Below, in pieces: positions 44,444 through 52,632 of a stretch of DNA of 64,000 bases. The notes beneath the pieces were generated by a model. The model did no database searches and was not told the origin of the DNA. It saw nothing but the letters and a program-made list of their open reading frames with translations. Within the stretch, counting starts at the first letter, position 1. The number at the start of each line of letters is the position of its first letter. Source of the stretch: Tunturiibacter gelidiferens (GTDB taxonomy: Bacteria > Acidobacteriota > Terriglobia > Terriglobales > Acidobacteriaceae); assembly GCF_014201335.1 (NCBI RefSeq), contig NZ_JACHEB010000012.1:1-64000 (forward strand), in the 5' to 3' direction. A program made the translations under genes and the position numbers.

Positions 44444-45807
44444 CCAAAACGAATCTCGTCCTCTCCGATCTCCATCTTGTCCCCTGCCAGAATCGCACCA
44501 CGCTCCAACACATGCATTAGCTCCCGTACATTGCCAGGCCACGAGTGTTCATGCAACTTCGCCTCCGCATCAAGAGTCAACCGCTTTCGCGGCATCTCCT
44601 GGCCCATCTGTTCCAGGATGTGCTCTGCCAGCGACCCAAGATCGTCCATCCGATCCCGAAGTGCCGGCACCTCGATCGGAAAAACAGCCAGCCGATGATA
44701 AAGATCCAGCCGGAAGGTCCTCTCCGCACCGACGCTGGTAGCAAGTTTCTCCAACGGCTGATGCGTCGCCGCGATCACTCTTACATCGACGCGCATCGTC
44801 TCGTTATCGCCTACCCGTTGCAACTCGCCACACTCCAAAAACCGCAGCATCTTCGCCTGCAAGGCCATCGGCATCTCTCCGATCTCATCCAGGAACAGAG
44901 TCCCCCCATGCGCCGCTTCGATCCTTCCCGTCCGAGAATGAACCGCCCCGGTGAAGGCTCCACGTGTATGTCCAAATAACTCGGCCTCGAGCAAAGCCTC
45001 AGGAATTGCCGCGCAGTTCAACACTGCAAACGGTTTACCCGCTCGCTCACTCAAGCGATGCAACGCCCGCGCTACAACTTCTTTCCCGGTTCCCGTCTCC
45101 CCTTCAATCAACACAGTCGTTGATCGCGGAGCAACCAACCGAATCAACCGTGTCAATTCGCGCATCGGCTCACTCGCGCCAATCATCTCTGGCAACATCG
45201 CCTCGTGCTTTGCCGTAGGCCGTGCCGCTTCTTCCCGGCCCAACAGGAACCCCAGCGCCTGCCGCGTCGACTCTAGCCGTATCTGCTCTTCCCTCTCCCG
45301 CTCCCCATCCTGGTCAACATCTTTTCTCGGTGGAGACGGCATCCGAATCGGCGCTCTCGTTCCCGGACCCGCCCCTGCCGGAGCAGGCTCAGGCACCGAA
45401 GCCGGAGCAGCCGCCCAGGCCGCCGTATCGTTCAGGGGAGCGTTCTGGGCCTCCCGCAATGCATGCAGCAACTCATTACGTCGCGAGCTCCGCGCCCCGC
45501 CATCCACGCCACCGTCCACCCGAAGCAACTCCATCGCCGGGTACATCACCCGAATCACACTCGCAAACTCACCGACCTCGAGGTCTGGCAACCAGCTATC
45601 CACCAGCAGAGCCTCCGACCGCGCGTCCTCAAGCTGTGCCATCGCCTCCGCTCCCCCACTGGCCTCTCGCACCTGCCACCGCAGTCCCGTCAAGGAGGTA
45701 CGCAACCGTTGCCGCAGCGCAGCATCCGCACTCGCCAATACCACCGTTCGTGCAGCAGCCACCTCGCCCGTCTCCATGTTTAACACTGATTCCCGTCCCA
45801 TGCCCAT
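44425..45807 (-). CDS. Sigma-54-dependent activator lacking a C-terminal DNA-binding domain
   Basis: A 460-residue bacterial enhancer-binding protein of the FlrC/FlgR type. Residues about 20-95 look like a receiver domain with the presumed phospho-Asp in LLVDSWLPDLE, but the acidic pair and the conserved Lys are not evident. After a Pro/Ala-rich linker comes the AAA+ domain (about residues 210-440) with Walker A GETGTGKE, the sigma-54 contact loop GAFTGA, and Walker B GGTLFLDEIGEM. The protein stops soon after WPGNVRELMHVLERGAILAG, so there is no Fis-type helix-turn-helix. Start: ATG 45807; a GTG at 45816 overlapping the previous stop is equally possible. It lies immediately upstream of the flagellar block. 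Confidence 0.9.
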   Translation of the reverse strand: MGMGRESVLNMETGEVAAARTVVLASADAALRQRLRTSLTGLRWQVREASGGAEAMAQLEDARSEALLVDSWLPDLEVGEFASVIRVMYPAMELLRVDGGVDGGARSSRRNELLHALREAQNAPLNDTAAWAAAPASVPEPAPAGAGPGTRAPIRMPSPPRKDVDQDGEREREEQIRLESTRQALGFLLGREEAARPTAKHEAMLPEMIGASEPMRELTRLIRLVAPRSTTVLIEGETGTGKEVVARALHRLSERAGKPFAVLNCAAIPEALLEAELFGHTRGAFTGAVHSRTGRIEAAHGGTLFLDEIGEMPMALQAKMLRFLECGELQRVGDNETMRVDVRVIAATHQPLEKLATSVGAERTFRLDLYHRLAVFPIEVPALRDRMDDLGSLAEHILEQMGQEMPRKRLTLDAEAKLHEHSWPGNVRELMHVLERGAILAGDKMEIGEDEIRFGRATRG

Positions 45808-45812
45808 CTTCG

Positions 45813-46103
45813 TCACCCTATCCTCTCGTCCTTCGTATCCGCGTTCACCTGTTGCAACATCGTCCTCATCGTTCCAACGGTTTGGTTCAACCGCACACAC
45901 TCTTTCAAAGCCTCTCGAATCGCCTCCAGCATGGCATCCGGCTCCCCAATCAACTCGCCCATCGCCAGTCTGCACTGCAGCACCGTCAAAGGCTGGCAGA
46001 GACCATGCAGCGCCATATCCAGGCGCTCCGCAAATTCAGCGCGACCACTTTGTTGCGCAAGCTCACGCACCGGCAAACGCCGCACTTGTGGGAAGCATTC
46101 CAA
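45813..46103 (-). CDS. Orphan histidine-kinase phosphoacceptor (DHp-like) protein
   Basis: A 96-residue helical protein with an H-box-like segment MALHGLCQPLTVLQCRLAMGEL (compare LAHELRQPLTAI in HisKA domains), with His33 as the candidate phosphoacceptor. The second helix (AIREALKECVRLNQTVGTMRTML) completes a DHp hairpin. No ATPase domain is attached. It overlaps the response regulator upstream by 41 bp and touches the sigma-54 activator downstream, so the three form an operon. The start is uncertain; a GTG near 46070 would reduce the overlap. I infer a phosphotransfer or dimeric scaffold role. Confidence 0.65.
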   Translation of the reverse strand: MECFPQVRRLPVRELAQQSGRAEFAERLDMALHGLCQPLTVLQCRLAMGELIGEPDAMLEAIREALKECVRLNQTVGTMRTMLQQVNADTKDERIG

Positions 46104-46806
46104 CTCGTCCCACCGGTTTGCGCACGGCGCTCATGCGGTAACCCTCTCCCCGCACCGTCTCGATAACGGAGCTCGCCAGGTCGCCATCCGCACTCGCCGC
46201 CCCCAACTTTCGCCGCAGATAGTTGATGTACACATCCACCACATTCGTACCGGCATCGGGAGACATCTGCCAGACATCCCGCAGCAACTCACTCCGGCTG
46301 CAGCACTGCCCAGCCCGCTTCAGCAAAAACTCCAGCAAGCTAAATTCCTTCACGGTCAGATCCACCAACTGTCCGTTGCGCATCACCTTGCGCTCCATCC
46401 GGTTCAATTCAACATCGCCGTGCCGAAGCACCGGATCGGCAAACTGCTCCCGTCGTCGCATCAGCGCGCGGCATCGCGCCGTTAGTTCATGAAAGCTGAA
46501 AGGCTTCAGCAGGCAATCATCCGCGCCCAGATTCAGGCACTTCACCCGCTCCTCCACCTGGCTGCGGCCCGTCAGCACCAGCACAGAGGTCTCATCGAAC
46601 CGGCCGCTCATCTCAGCCAGCACTTCGGTCCCATCTTTCCGTGGGAGACTCAGATCCAGAACGATCAGATCCGGACGATGCTCTTCTGCATATCTCAGTC
46701 CGGCCTCGCCGTCTGTCACCCAATCGACCTGGTGTCCCTCCAGCTTCAACCCCTTCTGAAGAAACAATCCCAGTGCTGCATCATCTTCCACGATCAAAAC
46801 TCGCAT
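46063..46806 (-). CDS. OmpR-family response regulator
   Basis: A 247-residue two-domain response regulator. Receiver: MRVLIVEDDAALG (acidic pair), LIVLDLSLPRKDG (phospho-Asp), LVLTGRS (Thr) and LLKPFSFHEL (Lys), all canonical. C-terminal OmpR/PhoB winged helix: LTVKEFSLLEFLLKRAGQCCSRSELLRDVWQ...NVVDVYINYLRRKLG, ending RGEGYRM. The start at ATG 46806 is chosen over 46818 because the receiver begins there. It heads the short regulatory operon before the flagellar genes. Its cognate kinase is not obvious: the neighbour has only a DHp-like domain. Confidence 0.93.
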   Translation of the reverse strand: MRVLIVEDDAALGLFLQKGLKLEGHQVDWVTDGEAGLRYAEEHRPDLIVLDLSLPRKDGTEVLAEMSGRFDETSVLVLTGRSQVEERVKCLNLGADDCLLKPFSFHELTARCRALMRRREQFADPVLRHGDVELNRMERKVMRNGQLVDLTVKEFSLLEFLLKRAGQCCSRSELLRDVWQMSPDAGTNVVDVYINYLRRKLGAASADGDLASSVIETVRGEGYRMSAVRKPVGRVGMLPTSAAFAGA

Positions 46807-46968
46807 TTCGTCTCCCAAGGCACAGTCAAGATGTTCAGGTCATCCACACCAACCGAAGTCACGTTACTCAACCGCGTGGTGTCTTATTACCTTGGTGCAT
46901 TCACTTGCTCCTGACAAGAGATCTTTCGCAAACTTTTGTGCGCGAATTTCAAAACGGGAATCACTGCA

Positions 46969-48018
46969 TCACCGCGCCAAAAACCGCTCCACACGCGACG
47001 ACACCGCATCGGCATCGCAGTTCATGATCAAGTGCGCGCAGTTTCCAGCCGAAATATAAGTCTCTGCCCCAACAGCCTTCGCCCACTCCAGTGCAGGTTG
47101 CGGAGTAACCATCCGATCCTCCGCTGCCACGATTACCAGAAACTTCACCGGCAGTCCGCGCGCTACCTCTTCGATCGTTCTTCCATGCAGCACATCGTGA
47201 TGCATAATCGCTTTCGCCTGCCACATTCTGTCATTCGCGTCCTGCCGCTGCGGCGACTCCACCAATTTCATCCATTCCGCAAACCGTTCCTTCGGCACCT
47301 CTGCATTTCGATATTGCGGCGCACTCACAATCAGCGTCCCAATCGCATTGGCAAGTTTCAACTCCGGCTCGGTCACATACCGCCCACCCATATATCCAGG
47401 ATCAGATTCAATCGCCTCAATCAAAATCTGCTTCGACAACAGATCAAAGCTCGTCACCTGCGGCGTCCCCACAATCGGCACCGCCATGTCCAAAAACTTC
47501 GGATATAAAACCGCCCACGCAAACACCTGTTCTCCGCCCATCGACAGCCCTACCGCCGCATGCACGTGCCGCACATGGAGGACCTCAGTCAACACGCGGT
47601 ACTGCGCCCGCACCATATCCTCCATGGTGAATGCCGGGAACTCCGGCCCATGCTGCCGCTTGCTGTTCGATGGCGACGAAGACACTCCATCCCCGAACGC
47701 ATCGAACGCAACACCAAAGAACCGCGACGTATCCACCAACCGATGCCCGCTCTCCATCTCCCCAAAGAACGGAATCAGCTCATCACTTCGTCCATTCAGC
47801 CACGAAGGCATCACCACCACATTCGACCCATCAGCGTTCATCACACCAAAGGTCCGGTATCCAACCTTGCAGTCCAGCACTACCTTCCCGCTCGCCAACC
47901 GGCATTCTCCCAACTCGGCAATCTTCTGCGCACCCTCTTCCGCCCACCCAATCGAAATCGCCAACACCCAGATCACAGCCAACCCAAAAATCCTAAGCCA
48001 GTTCCCCATAATTTTCAT
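46969..48018 (-). CDS. Alpha/beta hydrolase, homoserine O-acetyltransferase-like, exported
   Basis: A 349-residue alpha/beta-hydrolase-fold protein with a signal peptide (GNWLRIFGLAVIWVLAISIGWA). The fold resembles the MetX/homoserine acetyltransferase branch (GYRTFGVMNADGSNVVVMPSW, FGDGVSSSPSNS). Nucleophile elbow: VGLSMGGEQ, Ser as nucleophile. Acid: VIVAAEDRMV. His: SAGNCAHLIMN. Exported members are not biosynthetic MetX; the substrate is unknown. It is not part of the flagellar regulatory operon because 162 bp separate them. Confidence 0.87.
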   Translation of the reverse strand: MKIMGNWLRIFGLAVIWVLAISIGWAEEGAQKIAELGECRLASGKVVLDCKVGYRTFGVMNADGSNVVVMPSWLNGRSDELIPFFGEMESGHRLVDTSRFFGVAFDAFGDGVSSSPSNSKRQHGPEFPAFTMEDMVRAQYRVLTEVLHVRHVHAAVGLSMGGEQVFAWAVLYPKFLDMAVPIVGTPQVTSFDLLSKQILIEAIESDPGYMGGRYVTEPELKLANAIGTLIVSAPQYRNAEVPKERFAEWMKLVESPQRQDANDRMWQAKAIMHHDVLHGRTIEEVARGLPVKFLVIVAAEDRMVTPQPALEWAKAVGAETYISAGNCAHLIMNCDADAVSSRVERFLAR

Positions 48019-48224
48019 GAAATCAGCATATCCCTCGCCTACGAGCCGACTGCTGTAGCCCTCCCGAATACCTCACACAAATAAATCTTTCAGAAGCTTC
48101 AACAGTTATCCCTTTGACTTAGGTTACGTGAGAGAACATAATCATTTTCTAATTTCTCGAGGTTTCAGCCGATGAAAAAAGTCCTAAAACTGATTGCCTA
48201 TCAACTGGAAGCATTGTCTCTAGC

Positions 48225-48383
48225 GTGGCCGCACTAGAAGCCGCTGCCTTATCTCCTGAATACGGAGGTCGAAGGCTTACTAAGAAACAACTAAACGAAC
48301 TGAAATTGTCAGCTCAGGAGAAGCACAAGAAGATATTTGATCGTCTGGAAGCGATGATCGTTGCTCTTCCCTCAAAGCTCTAA
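48225..48383 (+). CDS. Small ORF in accessory patch
   Basis: A 52-residue basic helical ORF starting at GTG (VAALEAAALSPEYGGRRLTKKQLNELK...) and ending DRLEAMIVALPSKL. The frame is open further upstream without any ATG, so it may be a 5'-truncated remnant. Amino-acid composition looks coding (Lys/Glu-rich helix) but I recognise no family. It lies in an AT-richer stretch just before the transposase gene. Confidence 0.4.
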   Translation: MAALEAAALSPEYGGRRLTKKQLNELKLSAQEKHKKIFDRLEAMIVALPSKL

Positions 48384-48451
48384 ACAGTTTGTGCATTGCT
48401 TTTCTGTCTTTCAACTTCAAAAGGCTTGTTACCGAATATGGATCGTCTGTC

Positions 48452-49364
48452 ATGAATCTCTTCAATCTAGCCAAGAAGTTTCCAACCGAAGAACACGCAT
48501 TAGCGTATTGGATGAAGACACGTTGGCCTGATGGGGCTAGGTGCTTGGCTTGCGACCACGACAAGTGCTATCTGATCGAAACCAAGGGTAAAACTGGTAA
48601 GGTGGCGCGGCTGTTTGAGTGTGCGGATTGCGGTTTGCACTTCTCTGCTACAACAAACTCTCTATTCCACGATTCGCACTTGCCTTTGCAGAAGTGGTTT
48701 ATGGCTATCTCGCTCATGGTGGAGGCTAAGAAAGGCATATCAGCCAACCAAATGAAACGGCATATCGGCGTGACGTATAAGACCGCTTGGTATGTGTGCC
48801 ACCGCATTAGACAGGCGATGCAGGAAGGCCCCAATTTCACGGTTGGCGGCCCGACCACAACGGTAGAGATTGACGAAACCTATGTTGGTGGCCGCAATCG
48901 TTTGCAAGGACACAAGGCATCACACAAAGGTAAAACGGCTGTACTAGTATTGGCCGAACGTGAGGGCCAGATTCATATGCAGAAGATGAAGAAGCATTGG
49001 TCTTGGCCTTATGCGTGAAGCGATAGCTCAACGTCTTGACTCTGATACTCCGCATGTAGTGACGGACGGAAAGCCACTCTATAAAGGTGTGATTCCAACA
49101 ATCAAACATGATCGCGGCAACCACAAAGAAGAACTGAAGGATAAGAACTGGACGAACACGTATACGGTTGAGAGCGCGTTCTCGCTGTTCAAACGCGGTA
49201 TCGTAGGCAACTATCACAAACTCAGTGTGGAACATTTGGACAGGTATTTGGGGGAGTTTTGCTGTCGATATAACAGACGGCATCAGCAAGCCAAACTATT
49301 CGATATGGCATTGCATAATCTGGCCAATCGGAAGCCATCGCCTTATAAAGACCTAACTTTCTAG
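48452..49364 (+). mobile_element. IS1595-family (ISXO2-like) transposase, frameshifted
   Basis: The first part starts MNLFNLAKKFPTEEHALAYW and carries the zinc ribbon CLACDHDKCYL...CADCGL and the first DDE acid at VEIDETYVGG. It ends at a stop at 49016-49018. The second part is in another frame from about 48990 (REAIAQRLDSDT...VVTDGKPLYKG, then NTYTVESAFSLFKRGIVGNYH) and ends RKPSPYKDLTF at 49364, the normal family C-terminus. The two halves together make one ISXO2-like transposase with a single frameshift between about 48980 and 48996. No classical slippery heptamer is seen there. No terminal inverted repeats were found, so the element boundaries are unknown. Confidence 0.85.
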
Positions 49365-49516
49365 GTAGAATTGCCGAGACCAAACGCCGTGAACATCGGC
49401 CCTATCAGAGTTGGCACTCAGCCTATCCGTGTCAGCGTGAAAACGTGCCGCAGAAGGTTAGGACTCGATAGGGAAAACAGCACTCAGGAGCTACTCCGCG
49501 TAGTAGTGGCGTTTGG

Positions 49517-49705
49517 TCATTTGTCCATTTTCTGGACACGTCGCGCCGCAATCTTGGCCCTAGTCTCTGCCATTTCTCTTTCGGCTTTAGCAGCTTTCTC
49601 AGCCTTGAGTTTGACACTCAATTCCTTAACGCTCATGGGTTTCATGGTCGCCATACGGCGCAATACCGCGTCGAATTTGTCTGCGTCTACTTTTAGGTCT
49701 TTCAT
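49517..49705 (-). CDS. Small basic coiled-coil protein
   Basis: A 62-residue, highly charged helical protein (MKDLKVDADKFDAVLRRMATM...VKLKAEKAAKAEREMAETRAKIAARRVQKMDK). The codon usage and charge pattern look coding. Small proteins of this type occur near transposases and as toxin-antitoxin-like orphans, but I do not recognise a family. It lies between the transposase and a decayed exported gene and is transcribed towards the transposase. The end of the gene contains one copy of a 15-bp direct repeat found again at 50434. Confidence 0.6.
   Translation of the reverse strand: MKDLKVDADKFDAVLRRMATMKPMSVKELSVKLKAEKAAKAEREMAETRAKIAARRVQKMDK
49522..49536 (+). repeat. 15-bp direct repeat, copy 1
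   Basis: TGTCCATTTTCTGGA; the same 15 bases occur at 50434-50448. This copy lies inside the 3' end of the small ORF on the minus strand. Confidence 0.7.
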
Positions 49706-49723
49706 GCGAATATTGTAGGCAAT

Positions 49724-50359
49724 ATGCGTAAGCTATTTGCATTGTTAGTCTTGTTAGCGCTGCCTATTCTTTCACCAGCCCAAAATCCTAGCGCTGGGAA
49801 ATCGTCGTCCAAATCTGCATTTATCGCAAACAATCGCACATTATGCTCAGGGGTTTGGTCCCCACCACTAGAGCCGCCCACGCTGCAAGAGATAGCGCCA
49901 ACGCTGTTATTCGCATAGAACGTGGTTGGGCGTTGATTTTGAAAGAGGTCGATACGGGCACTCACTACGAACGGTTCGTTACAAATCAGGGAAATACTTC
50001 TATTCGGATTGCCTCGGCGACTTGGAATTTGTTCGCTATGGGCATATCTGACAATCTGCCCGCCTCGAGCTAGCTACACCAGAAAAAGGCAAAGAGATTG
50101 CTGAAATCGTTGCCCCGAATGAAAAACACCTTTTCGCTTCTTTTTGGATACATCAAGAGTTCAAAACTCTTTGGAATGAAATCATCAAAAAGGATGAAAC
50201 CCACGGTCGTCAAATGAGGGCGTATGTCACATGCGGCGTGATCTATATAGAGATGTGTTGGATGAATCGAGAACCCACGAAACTCGATACGCTCGTCTTT
50301 ATGACCCTCCAAATGGATTCTTCGCATTCACCAATCCTGAGTACAACCGCCACACATAG
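49724..50359 (+). pseudogene. Decayed exported-protein gene
   Basis: It starts with a clear signal peptide at 49724 (MRKLFALLVLLALPILSPAQ). The frame then closes at 49918, but protein-like sequence continues in other frames: GRYGHSLRTVRYKSGKYFYSD..., a TGA near 50048, then EKGKEIAEIVAPNEKHLFASFWIHQ..., and finally RDLYRDVLDESRTHETRYARLY...NPEYNRHT to a TAG at 50359. At least two frameshifts and one nonsense codon are needed to join them. It was probably one exported protein of about 200 residues. Family unknown. AT-richer than the flanking genes. Confidence 0.6.
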
Positions 50360-50433
50360 AACAAATTTGGCGAGATAAGACACGAAAGATTAAAGGGGTG
50401 AACTTTCTATCTCAAACTATCTCTAGTTCCCCC

Positions 50434-50448
50434 TGTCCATTTTCTGGA
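50434..50448 (+). repeat. 15-bp direct repeat, copy 2
   Basis: TGTCCATTTTCTGGA, identical to 49522-49536. It lies at the right edge of the AT-richer patch, 37 bp before the lexA -35 element. Confidence 0.7.
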
Positions 50449-50484
50449 TGGTTCCTCAGTCAAAGGGATAATCATTGAAGCTTC

Positions 50485-50512
50485 TTGCAATTCGCTTTTT
50501 ATTCGCTACAAT
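50485..50512 (+). promoter_or_regulatory. lexA promoter with overlapping direct repeat; leaderless transcript likely
   Basis: TTGCAA (50485-50490), 16-bp spacer, TACAAT (50507-50512). The lexA ATG is only 7 nt after the -10, so transcription should start at or next to the A of the ATG. No ribosome-binding site is present. ATTCGCT occurs twice (50490-50496 and 50501-50507), 11 bp apart and overlapping both promoter elements, a candidate autorepressor operator. Confidence 0.6.
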
Positions 50513-50518
50513 CTCCGC

Positions 50519-51124
50519 ATGGCTATAACACGGCGGCAAAAAGAGGTTATCGACTTCCTCTCCAGCTTCACGCAAAAGAACGGCTACTCGCCCTCCTACG
50601 AGGAGATTGCCAGCGGCCTGGGCCTGAGCTCTCTCGCCACCGTGCACAAACACATCACCAACCTCCAGAACAAGGGCCTCCTCCAGCGCGCGCACAATCG
50701 CAGCCGCTCTATCGACGTGCTCCCGGTTCGCAGCGGCAAAAAAGGCTCCGACCGTCTCCCCCTGCTAGGTCGCATCGCCGCCGGCAAGCCTGTCGAGGCC
50801 ATCGAAAGTGCCGAAAGCATCTCTCTCTCGGACATCATCGGCAACCGTGAAGTCTTCGCCCTCGAGGTACGAGGCGACTCCATGCGCGACGAACACATCG
50901 TCTCCGGCGACTACGTTCTGGTCGAGCGCACCCGCACCGCGCGCGAAGGCGAGATCATCGTCGCTCTCATCGATGGCTCCGACGCAACCCTCAAGCGCTT
51001 CTACCGCGAAGGCAGCATGATTCGCCTTCAACCCTCGAACACCGAAATGTCTCCCATCTACGCCCCTGCAGCCAACGTAAGCATTCAGGGCAAAGTCCTT
51101 GGCGTCCTACGCAAATACGCATAA
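50519..51124 (+). CDS. lexA: SOS repressor LexA
   Basis: A 201-residue LexA. The winged helix (residues 1-65) reads TRRQKEVIDFLSSFTQKNGYSPSYEEIASGLGLSSLATVHKHITNLQNKG. The self-cleavage site Ala88-Gly89 is in GRIAAGKP, the nucleophile Ser121 in VRGDSMRDEHI and the general base Lys159 in DATLKRFY. It is therefore a complete, RecA-responsive repressor. It represses DNA-damage genes; uvrB lies 6 kb downstream and may belong to its regulon, though I see no shared operator. The gene borders the accessory patch on its left. Confidence 0.96.
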   Translation: MAITRRQKEVIDFLSSFTQKNGYSPSYEEIASGLGLSSLATVHKHITNLQNKGLLQRAHNRSRSIDVLPVRSGKKGSDRLPLLGRIAAGKPVEAIESAESISLSDIIGNREVFALEVRGDSMRDEHIVSGDYVLVERTRTAREGEIIVALIDGSDATLKRFYREGSMIRLQPSNTEMSPIYAPAANVSIQGKVLGVLRKYA

Positions 51125-51308
51125 AATTCATACACACCTCCCCTGCCGCATTGCCCTCTCCTTCCCGCGTCTCCTCGTCCAAACATCGATTCAGCAACAT
51201 CGCCACGTCTTTACCGTAAACTTTTTCAGAGGCAACGGAACCGAAAAGCGCCTTCCTGCGTAAACACACTTCGGAGACTCATTTCGCCAGCACGAACGGG
51301 AGCAATCA

Positions 51309-52517
51309 TTGGCCACGCAGCGCAAAAATAAACGGAAGACCTGGCTCTGGGCTGGCCTCACCGCCCTTGTCGTCGTTGTCGTTCTCGGCGTGGTCGCAGC
51401 CGCCCGCGGCAACACAACAAAGTTCGAGCCCTCGCAACTGGCCAAAGCAGAGCGTGGAGATATTGCCCGCTCAGTAGTCGCCACCGGCAAGGTCCAGCCC
51501 ATCACTAAAGTCGAAGTCAAATCCAAAGCGTCCGGCATCGTCACCCGCCTCGACACCGACATCAACGCCCAGGTTAAGCAGGGCCAGGTACTCGCCCAAC
51601 TCGACCAGCAGGAAATCCTCGACCAGGTAGCTGCCCAAAAAGCCCAGCTCGCCGCAGCCGAATCCAACGCCCGCGCCGCCGCGGCCTCCATCGACTACGA
51701 CAAGGTCAACGCCGAAGCCCCCGACCTCCCCATGTACAAGCACACCTACGAGCGGAACCTCCAAATGTCTAAGGAGGGAGTCGTCTCCCAGCAGGCGCTT
51801 GATGACGCCCAGCAGAAGTATCTCGCCGACCTCAACACACGCGACAAAGCCGTAGCCCAAATCACCGTGGACACCTCGAAGCTACGCCAAGCCGAGGCCC
51901 AGGTAGCCCAAAACAGGGCCTCCCTCAAACAGCTCGAGGAGCAACTCGGCTATACCACCATCACTTCGCCCATGGACGGCATCATCCTCTCCCGCGACGT
52001 CGAGATCGGTGACGCCGTCAGCTCCATCCTCGTCCTCGGCTCCACCGCCACCCTCGTCATGACCATCGGCGACATCAACCAGGTTTACGTGCAGGGCAAG
52101 GTTGACGAGTCCGACATCGGCAAGGTTTACCTCGGACAGGCAGCCCGCATCAAAGTAGAGTCATTCAAAGACAAGACCTTCCAGGGTAAGGTCACTAAGA
52201 TAGCCCCACTCGGCGTTGAAAAGGATAACGTCACCACCTTCGAAGTTCGTGTCTCCATCGACAACCCGGGCGGCGAACTCAAAGCCAACATGACCGCCAA
52301 CGCCGAGATTCTCCTCGAAGAGCACAAAAACGTCCTCACAGTTCCCGAGCAGGCCGTCCTCTACGACAAGGATCGCAACGCCTCCGTCGAAATCCCCGAC
52401 CCCAAGCAAAAGACCGGCCGCAGAAAGGTCGACATCAAAGCCGGTATCTCTAACGGCACAAAAACCGAGATTCTCGTAGGCCTCAATTCCGGGGACACCG
52501 TCATTCTTCAGCAATAG
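51309..52517 (+). CDS. Efflux RND/ABC transporter periplasmic adaptor (HlyD/MacA-like)
   Basis: A 402-residue membrane-fusion protein. It starts at TTG 51309 behind GGGAG. One N-terminal helix at about residues 13-32 (LWAGLTALVVVVVLGVVAAA). The biotinyl-lipoyl halves are recognisable (VKSKASGIVTRLDTDINAQVKQGQVLAQLDQ and LGYTTITSPMDGIILSRDVEIGDAVS) with a coiled-coil hairpin between. Beta-barrel region: QAARIKVESFKDKTFQGKVTKIAPLG. The MacA/HlyD class links an inner-membrane transporter to an outer-membrane channel. No transporter subunit follows; the next gene encodes an unrelated DUF4097 protein. Confidence 0.9.
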   Translation: MATQRKNKRKTWLWAGLTALVVVVVLGVVAAARGNTTKFEPSQLAKAERGDIARSVVATGKVQPITKVEVKSKASGIVTRLDTDINAQVKQGQVLAQLDQQEILDQVAAQKAQLAAAESNARAAAASIDYDKVNAEAPDLPMYKHTYERNLQMSKEGVVSQQALDDAQQKYLADLNTRDKAVAQITVDTSKLRQAEAQVAQNRASLKQLEEQLGYTTITSPMDGIILSRDVEIGDAVSSILVLGSTATLVMTIGDINQVYVQGKVDESDIGKVYLGQAARIKVESFKDKTFQGKVTKIAPLGVEKDNVTTFEVRVSIDNPGGELKANMTANAEILLEEHKNVLTVPEQAVLYDKDRNASVEIPDPKQKTGRRKVDIKAGISNGTKTEILVGLNSGDTVILQQ

Positions 52518-52632
52518 CAGGCAGGGCCAGTGACACTACTCAAAAGTCGCCGTCTGAGCGAACAAGATCGCAACTAATATCTGTTGAGCTAACATCTAAA
52601 CCGCAGTCACCGAGTCGACATAAGGAACCATC

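Noticed and set aside
44951..46166. Plus-strand frames of 396 and 314 residues
   Set aside because: They lie antisense to the sigma-54 activator gene and have Ser/Pro/Arg-rich shadow composition.
48385..49400. Terminal inverted repeats of the IS1595-like element
   Set aside because: I compared the sequences flanking both transposase ends and found no matching inverted ends.
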